Positions 24,420 through 35,880 of a stretch of DNA of 64,000 nt are shown in pieces. The first letter of the stretch is position 1. Each line of letters begins with the position of its first letter. The position numbers and the translations under genes were made by a program. The notes beneath the pieces were generated by a model. It was not told the DNA's origin, made no database searches, and saw only the letters and a list, made by a program, of their open reading frames with translations. This DNA comes from Pseudoscleropodium purum (taxonomy: Eukaryota; Streptophyta; Bryopsida; Hypnales; Brachytheciaceae): positions 36,437,063 to 36,501,062 of the forward strand of contig OZ017795.1 of NCBI GenBank assembly GCA_963969395.1, read 5' to 3'.

Positions 24420-25498
24420 CCTATACCACAATTGGAAGTATCACTTTCCTAGATGGTCACGACTTAGAAACGTGATCACTCCATCCAACTAACAACAATT
24501 CCGCTTCCTCAGATTCCACGTTCTTCAGGAATTGCATGTGAACACTAACTTCTACTACGACGAAATCTTCGAAGGTATAGTGCTGTTATGAACCCTGACG
24601 TACCTACCTGCCACAGGGAAGTGAGAGGTTTTGTAGGTACTTAGAGTTAATGAGTGGCTACTCAAGAACTGAGACCTCATCCCTTACATCTAGAGTGCAA
24701 CGAAACTACTTAATATATATGCTACAGAGTCCTCCTAGCGACATCACAGCAATACAAAAGGGACAGAGTCTCTCGTAGTGGAACTACTAGAGTGGTGTTA
24801 CTGGCGGTACAGATGGAGGCACATCGATCCCTCTGCAGATTGATTCACACTGCCGTGAGGTTCAGGTCAAGACTAAACCCGTGAATCAGCCAGAGAGTGT
24901 GCTGAGAGAGCACACCGACACTGAAACAGGGATGTGAGCAGCACGAGGTCATTGATGTGGAAAAAAAAACTAACCCCTGCAAGGCATCGGTGTCCTGGGA
25001 TGCCCTGCCCCAGAGGTTCGAGCTAGGTTGGTATACCGACACTAAACCTCACAACAACGACTAAGTAGCGCAATTCCGGCGCCAAAAAATTGTCACATAT
25101 GTACATAGAGGTATGGCGATCCCCTTGTCCACTACTTGAAATACCGCAGCACCAGAGAATTCAGAGAGGATTTAGAGTTGTGCATCGCATCCTACAATTG
25201 TCTTGTGCTCGGGATTGAAGGTCATGAATCAGAATCTTGAGGACCTTCAATTCGCTTGGTCGCTTCATCCAACGAACATTCACGTATCTCAGATCATCTC
25301 AAGTACTGAACGTTGCTGTACGCGAAGTGCCCGCAAGTGAGTTTAAAGAGTTGACAATGGAGGAACTCCAGGGTCACTACTGTCTCAAATCAACCATTAC
25401 TGCCTCCTGAGTAGTAAACTCCGTTTACTGACAGGATAGCAAACTCTTAAAAAAAAAAAAGATTGGGTGCCTACACGCTGGATGGAAATGATAATGGT
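24420..25498 (-). promoter_or_regulatory. Conserved 5' region of TNL copy 1
   Basis: Upstream of the presumed start, this region is recognisably duplicated at about 59898-61500. It is GC-richer than surrounding intergenic DNA, as expected of a leader or promoter. A segment near 24755-24840 (AAAGGGACAGAGTCTCTCGT...) is a diverged relative of 26550-26630 (AAAGGGATAGAATCTCTCGC...), so the region itself holds an internal duplication. A TTTTGGCGCC motif on the minus strand near 25083 recalls some retroelement primer-binding sites, but no LTR pair was found. No coding exon can be supported. Confidence 0.45.
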
Positions 25499-26499
25499 TT
25501 AACTCCTAGAGGTCCAAGCATTCAAAAAAAGTAGATGTACTTTGGTCAACCTTGATTGTCACTTTCTATACAGTCATTTTTGGTATTGATTTAAACTAAG
25601 AAAACGAAACTTAACAAGAATTGAATGATCTCTTTCTACTTCATCTTGAAATTTTGAAAAAACTCAAAAATGGAAAGAATTATTGAGTAATTGTAAGTTC
25701 CATGTGTTAAAATCCAAATAACACAGTATGTTGTGTTTTTCATTCATATTTTTTCTTTTTAAAATTCATTTTCAATTAAAATTACCTAATTAAGTTTTTC
25801 ATTTTAACCTTCATTTATGGAAAAAAAAAAAAAGTCCAGAGTTTTCTAATACAGATTATAACTGATATAATTTTATTTTCACCTTTGACTTTTAAAATCA
25901 CAATAATTTTATTTTTTCATCAAATGTTTTGAAATAAACAACATAAAGAGAAAGAAGAATTTCACAAATAAAAAATATTTTTTTATAAATTAATTAAATA
26001 AAAGGATAAATTTGAATTGATAGTTGAATTTGACTTCAAGGTCTTTGTTGTGGTGTAAAAAAAATAAAATAAAAAAATTAGAAACTTTCACACTAATTAC
26101 TACTTATACTTCTTGAGAAAATTTCAACTAATTTGGATTGTTTTTGCTATTTTTACTTATATAATTTCAATTCTTTCAACAAAAATGTTAACAATTACAA
26201 TTTTCATGAAATAAACTGAAATTTCTTACAATGATATACAACAATGATCTTAGAATGGGTTCAAAGGAATTAGCCAAATGTTCATTTTTGGAAGATTTTT
26301 AAAAAATTTACACTAAGAGTAGGAAAAATTAAGTAGAAACTCAACAAAATTTAGCTAGTTTTGAAATCACTAATATACAATGCAATATTTTAAGTAATAA
26401 AAATACAGGATTGATATCCCAACACAATCTAATACGCTAAATTCAGCTTAGACATGCTGTTTGACCAATTGGCAATGAATCTCATCCGTACAGGGTTAA
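25499..26499. mobile_element. TTAA-bounded transposon in TNL copy 1 upstream region (element 3)
   Basis: Left end TTAACTCCTAGAGGTCC; the right end inverts to TTAACCCTGTACGG. It is bounded by TTAA (25499-25502 and 26496-26499). The matching place in TNL copy 2 has a single TTAA (61518-61521) between the same flanks (the TGGGTGCCTACACGC block on the left, ACTGAACAG on the right) and no insert. An inverted relative lies at 42383-43233, sharing for example ACTAAGAAAACGAA and ATCCAAATAACA. AT-rich and non-coding. piggyBac-type by target site and termini. Confidence 0.8.
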
Positions 26500-27190
26500 T
26501 ATGCACTGCACTGAACAGTTGCTTCGTACAGCTTAGTAACTGCAATACGAAAGGGATAGAATCTCTCGCAGTGCAGTTCCTCGATTGTAGTTACTGGTGG
26601 TAGAGATCGATGAATCTTCCTCTGCAACTGAAGTCATACCACTCTTCCTAACATAAACACATCCCGGAATCAACCGCACAGAGTGCGCCAGAAGCACTTA
26701 GTACCAAAAATCAAACAAAGCAGCACCAAGGTAAGGATCCGACAAGAAACCAACCACGGTGGAGCACCGTCACCACAGAGAAAACCCTGAGTTCCAGCTC
26801 AGTCCTACCGTCACTACAACCTCACCGCTCAGATGATACTCAGACGGCACGAGATACTCACCCAAAGAAGGCAGCAGATGGGTGTCGTTGCTCGACAACT
26901 TTGATGAGAACGATCGCTTCGAATGAATCGTGAAAGGAGATCCTGTCCTCCGCTGGGAAACCGAAACCCCAGCCAGCAGAGCGAGAGTTCGGGGCATGAA
27001 AGTGCGAGCAGCAGCACAACACGCCTCCTCGAAACCCCGGAGAGCACAACCCACTCCGGCCAGAGAAAGAGACCTGAGCACCACGTTGGCCTGGGCGCTG
27101 GGCTGCGGAGAAGCCACAACACTGTTCACCGCGTTCCCGCACACCAACTGGGTGCAAAGGTGGGTGCAAAGGTGTGGAAAGGTTGAAAAT
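26500..27190 (-). promoter_or_regulatory. Conserved GC-rich distal 5' block of TNL copy 1
   Basis: Homologous to about 61522-62215 near copy 2. It ends on the gene side with a well-formed donor-like TTTGG|GTGAGTATC (minus strand, near 26861), and GTGAGTATC is kept in copy 2, so a non-coding first exon of the TNL transcript is plausible. Overlapping frames of 97-146 codons exist on both strands here because the DNA is GC-rich. None shows a domain I recognise, and their frames are not conserved in copy 2. Confidence 0.4.
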
Positions 27191-27191
27191 A

Positions 27192-27209
27192 GGGGGGGGG
27201 GGGGGGGGG
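27192..27209 (+). repeat. 18-base homopolymer G run
   Basis: Eighteen consecutive Gs at the outer edge of the TNL copy 1 homology block. Such runs form G-quadruplexes and are length-unstable in cells and in sequencing, so the exact length may not be real. Confidence 0.9.
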
Positions 27210-27454
27210 CACAGAATTCTCATTTCACTTTCTAAAGACTCTTGAATTTTTTGGCTCTGTCCTTTTGGACAAAGACCATGCCCACGACTCTGCATCAACT
27301 TTGACTTTTGAATCTAAGTTTTCAAATCTTATCTACAATCTTATTCACATTGTACAATGATATGGATAGGTGTTGTGTTCCCCAAAGTTTAGGTTTGTCT
27401 TCTTGCATTGGTTCTGGTAATTGCTCTCCTCTCTCTACAATGCATCAACTTTAG

Positions 27455-27750
27455 CTTGCTTAGTCGAAGGGGGGTCCAACTGGTTGGATTCTTTCTATAT
27501 ACACTAGCTAGCTTTGTCGGAGGTGGGATGGGAGATGGGGGTGGGGGGTTCTGACTAGTCAAACCCTTTCTCTGACTTTTTTTTTTCTAATTCAAAAAAA
27601 ATTAATAATTCCTCGTCAAAGGGGGGGAGGTTCAATTGGTTGGATCCTTTCTTTGGATTAAAATAATTAATTTTTTTTAAATTAAAAAAATTATAGATAT
27701 AGATATAGATCATTTTTAAATTTTGTGTTGAAAGAGGGGATCCGACTATT
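27455..27750 (+). repeat. G-rich degenerate repeats
   Basis: Three or four related units recur, each a GTCRAAGGGGGG-like G-run followed by TTGGATTCTTTCT or a variant (near 27461, 27517, 27616 and 27727). Non-coding. Probably an old short tandem expansion. Confidence 0.5.
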
Positions 27751-27764
27751 CTTAAGGAGGAGGA

Positions 27765-27910
27765 TTCAAGTGCTCTAACTTAAATAGATTAGATTTAAAT
27801 AGGTTACATTTAGATAGGTTAGACTTAGATAGGTTAAGCTTAGATAAATTAGACTTACATAGGTTAGATTTATACAAGTTAGATTTATATAGATTAGACT
27901 TACTTAGATC
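27765..27910 (-). repeat. 15-bp minisatellite (KSNLx)
   Basis: About nine or ten 15-bp units of the TAGATTAGACTTA type. Read on the minus strand they give a five-residue period K-S-N-L-x. The resemblance to pentapeptide-repeat proteins comes from the period; the frame is only 60 codons with no flanking domain, so I call a minisatellite. Confidence 0.75.
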
Positions 27911-27949
27911 ACATATCTTAAGATAGAGCCTCACGGTTACACCGTTCTT

Positions 27950-28440
27950 GTTTGTAATTGTGTTTAAAATTCTTCTCCAACAAAAAATTTGAGTTAAAAA
28001 AAAATATTTTTCCCACTAGGTATGGCAATTTTAAAAAGTGTATGAAACATTTAGAAAGCCATTCACTATTTCATATGTAGATTAACATAAAAATAGATTA
28101 AAAAAGGAGATTTTGAACTTCACTATCAGAGATTAATTTTAAAAGACGAAATATGTATAAGATTAGCAATATGGTCAATGACATCATTGTCTATATCTAC
28201 ACCTACAAATATTCGTAACATTTCTTTACCACTATATGGCTATATGCCCAAAATCTATTTTAAGTTTCTTGGAGTCTACTCTAGATTAAATAAAAATTTG
28301 ATTTTCTTTTAATTGAAATAGTGAAATCTTAAATATAAAGTGTTCTAAATCACTTGTTAAAAGAAACTATTCAATGTGAATTGAAAGATTTATATAGTCT
28401 AATCACTAGTTAGGAAGAGAACTTTGAGCCTAAAGTAAAT
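27950..28440 (+). repeat. Dispersed repeat flanking TNL copy 1 (right)
   Basis: Direct-orientation relative of the 16760-17090 and 17840-17910 parts of the left flank. Shared landmarks are AACTTCACTATCA.AGATT, GATGGTCAATGA and AAACTATTCAATGTGAA. Non-coding, diverged, borders approximate. Confidence 0.55.
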
Positions 28441-28861
28441 CAAACTAAAGTGACTATTCTAAATATATATATATATTTTTTTTTATGAAATTCCTTTGAA
28501 GCCTATTTTAAGCATCAAAAACTTGATATTGACATGAAAAAACATTTACAATCTTTTCTATTGAAGATTTTGTGCAAAGGGTTCCATTGCAAATCTTGAT
28601 TTCTTAGTATAAGGGGCTCTTAGAGATGATTCTCAAAGACTCTAGATTTGACTTGCAAAAAAATCACATCATGAAATCATTTGAGAATATTGTAGGGTAG
28701 ATTTTGAAAAGCCATAAATCAATTATAGTTGTGCATGTTCTATCTTTTAATGTCATATTTTTTTCATGACCTCAATTTTAGATTTGACATACAAAGGTGG
28801 ATAAAAAGACTTCAAATCACCTTTGTAGTTTTATCAACCTCTCAATCAAACACTATTATCC

Positions 28862-29099
28862 AACTAGGGAAGATTGACCCCTCTATTGTCCTATATTTTA
28901 TCCTTATAGAAAACCCTAAAATTTTTTATTTGCCACATATGATAAACTTTGCAAATTTTGAATTCATATTTGCAATTAGAGACCCCAAATTAGCCAAGGG
29001 GACATGATAAAATTCAAAATTTAGGCAGCTCAAAATAGGGGAATTTTTTTTTAATTTACCCTACAGCGAGATAATAGAGGGGTCAATCTTCCCTAGCCT
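28862..29099. mobile_element. hAT-like MITE
   Basis: Both ends carry CTAGGGAAGATTGACCCC in inverted orientation, about 24 bp of near-identity. The 8-bp direct repeat TATTATCC lies at 28854-28861 and 29100-29107. An 8-bp duplication and a TAGGG-type terminus fit hAT. A short frame runs through it, but no transposase motif is seen. Confidence 0.65.
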
Positions 29100-29107
29100 T
29101 ATTATCC

Positions 29108-30150
29108 TTCAATCCACAAATGACACAATTTTTTTTCTTTTTCTTTTTCTTTTCCTATGTTATTCATAATATGCCTAGTTTGAATTTGTATAATTATCAT
29201 TTTTTTTAAATTGATGAAACTTATCATAACATCAGATTTTTGTTTAATTTAGAACAAACTCCAAGAACCTCAAAAAAGACTTGAAGAGGCATTTAGGGGT
29301 CAATCTTGAGATCTTTGTACAAAGGAATCTCAAATGAAAATCCAACTGTTAGACTAACTCCCAAACGAACAAAGTCTTTCTGAGTTAAATTGTACATTAA
29401 TTTTGGAGTCCTTGTCAACATATACTTAAGGTGGAAACACCAATAACCAATCAAATAAGCAATTTGGGAGCAGATTTTGTGTAGTATGAGTTGGTGTATA
29501 TTTTTCCCATGTAAGACGATAGGAAATATGAAGATTGCTAAATTTTCAGATTTTTATTCAGAAAATTGAAATTACAGAGCATTTCAGGAGCCAAAATAAT
29601 TTTTGACCCATAAGCAATGTCTAGAGTCTTCCAATTCTGATCATACAAGATAGTACTCTTTTGCTCATTACTTCAGCTAATGTGGCATGGCCTTACAAGT
29701 TCCAACCTTGGAAAGGACAGAATAATCAAATTTCAAGCTTGAGAACTGGCTAAGGTTGGAAATAGCTCACCCTATTTGTTGGGTACTGGGTGTGTCGTTG
29801 GTAATTGGTGCCTCCACCTTACAACCATTTTAGTTTGAGAATTCATTGTGGAATCAACATTGAGTTATGACATGTCTGGCCACAACCAGGCTGGCTCCTT
29901 GCTATGTCAGCAATGACATGGTAGCAAGCCAGAATACATACCTTAACTAAACATTTAATACCGCCAAAATGATGGATCCAATTTCGAATCTTGGCCGTGC
30001 AATAAATAAACTGCCTCTGAAAAATGTTGTGCAAATACAAGCTTTGTAAATAAATCAGAAAAATAATTGTCAAGTTAAGCTATTTGAAATGCGGATTCAA
30101 CCAAGCCAATTGACAAATGCAGGAAGTTTACAATGTCTAAATATTATGTA
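29108..30150. other. AT-rich intergenic DNA
   Basis: No gene, RNA or repeat boundary that I can support. Confidence 0.5.
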
Positions 30151-31276
30151 CTACCTCCATCCCAAAATGATCTTCATGTTGAACAAAATGATTTAGTTTA
30201 ACCCTGGAGCGCTTCGACGTCCATGTTTCGGACGATGAACAGATTGAAGTTCTTGTTTCTGTCTCGTTCCAGCTTGGATGAAAGCCATCTTAATTTTTGG
30301 TGATACTTTATTACGTTCTTGTCTTATCTAATGGTTGGATTTGGTGTTATTAGAATACAATTTTTTTCTAAAATTACGAATGTGGAAGTATATCACATGG
30401 TCAAATTGCATTGACTCTAGTTCAAAACTAGATTAGCAACAACGAGGTCCTAGATGTAATAAACAAAAAAAATTCCAAAAATGACCATGTCTAGAGAACC
30501 TCATTTTGAATCCATTCCTCAAAAAATGATAATATTTTGCTTGTAATCAAATTTTGAAGGAATTTTGAAATTTTCCTTTCCAAATTTATAGAAAAATATT
30601 GGTGATAGTATCGGTGAATCTCACCGTATAGATGGAATCTAAAATTCAAAATCTACAACTTTCCTTTGTATATCACTTCTAAAATATTCTTCCAAATAGC
30701 ACTTTATAATGATTTTCTCCAAATCGTCAATTTTGGAGAAGAGTCCAAACACTCCAAGGTTAAGGCTTAAAATAACATTTTTCACATCTATTTCATGATA
30801 TAAATAGACTTTGATGCACTATTAGTGTCTTAGAGACTTTGAGTTTGAGTCCTTTTCAAAGTGTACTTTTGGAGTATTGAAAAGTAAAAAATTTTGGACA
30901 TTTTCAAATAGCACTAGTGGATATTTAATTGTTGATTGTAAGGTCATCATTTTGGAGACATTTTGTATGGACCCTAGACCATGTGTGGACCTTTGTTTTG
31001 CCTTCCAAAGCTTCATTTCCTTCAATTGGGCAACACTAAAAAAGATCCAAAAAATAAAAACAAATAATATTGATTGATCTTTTCAATTATTTCATTTGTC
31101 TTTTGATTGATGATTGCATGGATGGAGGAGAACTACTACTTGAAGCTATTTTGTTAGTTTTAGATAGTAACTGAAAGTTGAATTTGACCAATTTGCAATG
31201 CCACAAGTACAATAGGAAGATCGTTTTAGGACAAAAAATTAAGGCCAACAAGAAGATCATTTTGGGATGGAGGGAC
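30151..31276. mobile_element. Mariner/Stowaway-like element carrying a nested insertion
   Basis: Left end CTACCTCCATCCCAAAATGA; the right end inverts to AGTCCCTCCATCCCAAAATG, and the match continues through TCTTC.TGTTG. The CTCCCTCCxTCCCAAAAT style is typical of plant Tc1/mariner (Stowaway) termini. I could not confirm a clean TA duplication. Non-coding. It contains the TTAA element at 30198-30763. Confidence 0.6.
30198..30763. mobile_element. TTAA-bounded transposon (element 4), nested
   Basis: Left end TTAACCCTGGAGCGCTTCGA; the right end inverts to TTAACCTTGGAGTGTTTGGA, about 17 of 20 positions equal. TTAA flanks both sides (30198-30201 and 30760-30763). It lies about 45 bp inside the mariner-like element's left end, so it inserted after that element. 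Non-coding. Most differences between the two ends are C/T changes. Confidence 0.75.
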
Positions 31277-31924
31277 TGAATACTATATAATATCCAAATA
31301 TTGTATTATTCTCGTATTTATCATCTAATTACATACAAAGTAAAGTCTTTTGTAAGAAATTCTCAATCACCTATTGAAAGCAATGACATAGTACTAACAT
31401 GCATGCTTAATCATGAAGTGAAGTTGTGGCATGGAAACAAAATTTAACTTGATTTATTGACTTTTTTAAGTTCAAATTTTTTTGAGAAAAACTATTCCAC
31501 TATGTCTAAATGAGGTTTAAAATTATAGTTTTTACACAATTCTTACTTTTCAAAAAACTGTGAGCGGTTGAGCTCCTACTAATTTTCATTACAAATCCCA
31601 CATTGTTTGTTTTACCTCCTACCATTCCATATCTATATAAAGAGTTATCTCTTATCCTAAAATGACACTCCAAGAATAGCTTTCGCAATAGGGTGAGGTA
31701 ATTCAAATCTTCACATCATTGATTCAAATAATTGAATGCTATTTGTTGAGAATTTTATTTTAAATTACATATTTTGCTATTGAATACAATGTGTAGGTAC
31801 AACCCAAATACCCAATTGATTGTACTTCATTGATTGCTTCAACAAAAATTGACACATGCATTTTAGTTATTGATGTGGGTGTGGTATACTCCCACCATTC
31901 TATTTAAAAGAAGGCAATATTACT
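31277..31924. other. AT-rich intergenic DNA
   Basis: No gene or element recognised. Confidence 0.45.
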
Positions 31925-33930
31925 AATGGTTACTAAATGTTATATTATCTATGACAAGAAACGCATGTTGTTGGTTTAGGCAATCTTTAAATAACTTTTG
32001 ACCCTATAACAATGGAAGAAGGTAATTAGTTTCCCACTACAACAAATTTTCTCATCTAGATTTTGTAATACCAATCATTCAACACCAAAAGCACATACCT
32101 CATACATAATGTTGATTTCCTCTCACTACATGCTCATTGATTTGGAAAAGCTTGTTCAACACTAATGGCAGATTTACACTAGAGTCCAAGTCCAAGAAAT
32201 TTTAAAATCAAGCAATCCTATTGGTTAAGAGTTGGAAATTGAATCTAAAGTGTTTACACTAAGGTCCAGTCCAAAATTTGTTGAAATGACATGGCGCTTG
32301 CATGACATAGATTTGGAGGGAAATTTTTGGACCAGACTTGGTCTCAAGGGCTTCAAAAGAGAGAACTAATTCTATTGAATCAATTTTCTATTGTGGGTCC
32401 AATTCGCATTAGATGCAATTTTTGGCCTGAACAAGGCTGTGAATTACTATTGTTGAAAATTAATAAATTTAATAAATATGAAAAAAAATCAAATCAAATA
32501 TTTAAATTTTTTATTATCAATAATAACTAATACTAAATCTGATGTGGACTAATGTAGCAATCTTGGAGTCACATCAAATTGGAAATTAATTTTTTATTAA
32601 AATAATATTTTCATTAATAAAATATCTTCATAAATAAAATATTTTCATATTTTTGTTATTGATTTTAAAAAACCAAATTATTTTATTGAATAATTATTAT
32701 TTAATTATATATATATATTTCATATTTTTGAAAACACCAAATTAGAACTTAGATTGGAAATTTTTTTGTAAAATTTTTAATAAAATAATATTATTCTATT
32801 ATTATTTTGAAAGTTTTGAAAAATCTTCACATTATTCTTTTTAAAATTAAAAGAACAACTTATTTTGCATGTTTTTTAGAAACACTAAAATTAAATCCAA
32901 GTTGTTTACATTTGGATCCAAGTCCAATTTCAAGCAAATTTTGTTAATGAGCTATTTGGGTCCAATAAGGAGTTTCTTGTGTCCAAAATGGGGGGTTCTT
33001 GGACCTATGAATTCTTAGTCTTGGACCCTCGTGTAAATCCGCTTTAACTTCTTAAGTCAAGAAGATTCGTCCATATGTTTCCATTGATTAAACAAAATAC
33101 TATGATAGTATATTAAAAATTTTCATTTTTTTAAGATTGAAAAATGGACATATCTAAGTACTTTACACAATTGCTCATTACCAATCATGTCCAAAGTATC
33201 ATCAAGCAAGTTTGTAGCCAAGAGAAAGAACGACTCTTTCATAATTACTATCTTATATCTCATTTTAAAGGCAAAATTTTCAAACTTAAGTCTGTTTGTG
33301 CCACAAAGCTCATGAAGGGCCTCTATACACAAGTTCAAGTTTAATTGCATGTAGATATTGTCTAAGGACATCACTTGATCCGGAGCTAAAGTAATTATCT
33401 CTATCCATGCTTTTTTCCAATGGCTTTCAATGCATTTAGGCTTGAGGTCATCTAGTGATAACTTATGGAACAAAGGAAACAACTTCAACTCAAGATTATG
33501 AAACTTTTTTGCCTTTACAAACTTTAGAAGTTCAAGCATAGGCCATTTGGAAATCAAGAAATTTTCATACAATGCAAGCATAGCTACAAGGCATTGTGTG
33601 GCTACTTAAAAAATTAGTGGAGTGAAACACATCCCCATCATTAAGGATCAAAGATTGTAAATTGAAGAAAAGCTTATGTGTTTCATATTCCAAAACCTTG
33701 TAAAGTTGCCTTACAGATTTCTTTTCAGTTATGCCTCAAAATAGCTTCTACCTCAAAAACTTGCTATCCAAAACAAACATGAACAAAATATATAGCTAGT
33801 AGATTAATCAAAGAGGATTTCAAAAGGTTTGTTCACATACCTATAGTGATCTTGTCCACCACATGATTTGAAAGAAGATCCTTATTCCCTAGATGTCAAA
33901 GTTTCTATGCTTATAGTCGAAAGAATTTCT
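31925..33930 (-). pseudogene. TNL copy 3 remnant
   Basis: Pieces in the order and orientation of copy 1. About 31950-32015 matches the kinase-2 exon start (CTATGACAAGAAA..CA.GTTGT). 32085-32165 matches the end of the P-loop exon and its donor (AAAAGCACATACCTCAT). 33123-33740 matches the TIR domain (SKWPMLELLKFVKAKKF, LFPLFHKLSLDDLKPKCIES, GTNRLKFENFAFK). About 33850-33915 matches the duplicated unit of exon 1. The P-loop itself is gone, the TIR N-terminal half is frameshifted, and a TIR-ended element (32166-33044) is inserted. No LRR part remains. It cannot make a working receptor. Confidence 0.8.
32166..33044. mobile_element. PIF/Harbinger-like element inside TNL copy 3
   Basis: Left end GGCAGATTTACACTAGAGTC; the right end inverts to GCGGATTTACACGAGGGTCC, both continuing with CAAG. 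Direct TAA lies at 32163-32165 and 33045-33047, the usual 3-bp duplication of PIF/Harbinger. Subterminal relatives of the same motif occur inside (TTTACACTAAGGTCCAGTCC near 32259; TTTACATTTGGATCCAAGTC near 32906). The TNL homology resumes on the far side (AACTTCTTAAGTCAAG vs AACTTTTGTAAGTCAAG in copy 1). 879 bp, AT-rich core, no transposase. Confidence 0.75.
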
Positions 33931-35880
33931 TCTTTATGGTTGGTGATAACATCTTCCAATGACTATTACTTAGCAACTCTACTCCTACCTTGCCTCATAT
34001 TGTATCAATAGTTGGTATAGTGTAGTACCCTGAACAACCTTATCTATTCATTCCTTCAACAACAACATTAAAAAAATAACAACTCATGATTGGGTTGTGG
34101 ATTTATTTACTAATTTAACTCACTAGTACCTGTTCGAAGATGGAAAGGTATTGTACAGCTTGGCACATAGACCACCACCACAACATATATTGAAAGGGGT
34201 TTGTCCATTGCATGGCTTTCTCCTTCTTGGCACCATCATTCTAATTCAAAGGTCCTATGCATGAAGGGCTTGTCGTCTTATCTCCTTCCCGCCTTTCTAT
34301 TATTTAAATTAAGTAGTTGTTTTGTGATTAGGATCAACAGTTGTTTTGAAATAGTTAGTGAATTCAAATTTGTAATTTTGGTTCCTATTGAATAGTTGTG
34401 AGTCAATGCAACTAGCTAGCCAATTTTCTTGCAGGAATTGTGACAATATTTGTCATGAACATTTGTGACTTATTTGTTGGAAGTAGTGGAACTCTACCAA
34501 AGCTCTAGCCTTGCTCTTATTAAATAGATTGCACTCTTGATTTCAATCTCATTAGGCATCCACCACTGATTATAGGCAATAAGGGTCAAGGAGGGTTTAT
34601 AATGGTTAGCTTTTCAATTTTGTCTCATCATTTTCTGTTTTATATTTTCTTGAGTTGTAAAAAACGTTGGTGAGTCTTTCAAAGTGTATCAAGGACTCCA
34701 AATTGAGCATCGTATGATAAATATTCTATATTCTATATTTGAAGTTGTCCATAATAAAGCTTGATTCATTATGAAAATATAAAAGCACTATTCTCCCGAA
34801 GATGTAGCAACTCAACCTTGCCAGTATCCCTACCCCTCTAAAAAAACCTACCATTGATTCTTTAAAAAAAATTGAACTCCCCTCAATTGAACCCCCCCTC
34901 TCCTATAGTTGATCTTCAAAAGAAAAACGTTGTTGATCTTCTCACACCTATTGTTGATCAATATAACAAAAAAATGGGAATCCCTATTGGCCTATTCAAT
35001 GTTGTTGATCCTCAAAAATTAGTTGCCATTGATTTCTTGCACCGCCTTGAAAGATGATTTGGACTATTGACATAAGGGTTCAGCGTGTCTCTTCCATTAG
35101 TCTCTCTCATTGGTTTTTTGAGTGATTTTTTTGTGTTTTAGTGTGGTAAGAAGGTAGTGAGCTTTGGAATTGTTAGGGGGCAAGACCTCAAAGATGTCAG
35201 AGCTTATAGTTTTCCTTATGAGCTACTGCAAGATGCAACATGATTCTTTTTTGGCATTTTTTTGTGGTGGTCAAGGTTTGTTTCTTGGAGTATTTCTTTT
35301 GAAGTTGGAATTCTGAAACTAGAGGCGCCAATGTTTTAGGGTCTGATTTTGAGTGAATTTGATTGAATTTGGTTGAAGATTGTTGTTTTTGTTATTCTTA
35401 GACTAGTGCAAACTATAGTGTGATTGGTGTTGCAATTGTTGATTGTTCTAGCATTTAACAATTTAAGAAGATGGCATTCTAGTGTTTGTTTAGAACATTT
35501 TTGTAGGTTTTTGGGTGGAGGTTGAGGGAGATCTACTATGACAAGAGCTAGGCCATGAATTTGATGGTGTTTCTATACTTTTGCAATGAATTAGGGTTTA
35601 GTGAATAGGTTTTTGTTAATTGTACAGTATGATGAATGTGATCCCCTAGTTAGCTGTATACAATGCTCAATTTCCATATGAATGTAGGAGCTCATGTGAA
35701 GATGTGTATGCCAAAGCTTATTACAAAACTATTGTCTACTCAACTAATCCAATAGAAGGCAAGATTAAATCTTTCTCTTGCCCTAATTGAATTAAGGTTT
35801 TAGAAATATGTTGAAAGTTCTATAAGTTCAAGGATAATTCAAATATGTAATTCTTTTGGTTTTGATGTACAAATACATAG
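33931..35880. other. Gene-poor region
   Basis: No supported gene. A 61-codon frame at 34872-35057 has a faintly protein-like composition (NVVDPQKLVAIDFLHRLER) but no exon context. Confidence 0.45.

Noticed and set aside
25040..25110. LTR retrotransposon primer-binding site (TTTTGGCGCC on the minus strand)
   Set aside because: No pair of LTRs, no gag-pol relics nearby, and the copy 2 equivalent is altered; kept only as a remark.
26770..27298. Frames of 97-146 codons on both strands in the GC-rich 5' block
   Set aside because: The frames are not preserved in the copy 2 homologue and no domain is seen; a non-coding leader is more likely.
27765..27910. Pentapeptide-repeat protein
   Set aside because: The K-S-N-L-x period comes from a simple 15-bp minisatellite; the frame is 60 codons with no exon context.
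34872..35057. 61-codon frame with faint resemblance to a terpene-synthase segment (DPQKLVAIDFLHRLER)
   Set aside because: A similarity of a few residues, a stop immediately after, no neighbouring exons and AT-biased codons; not supportable.
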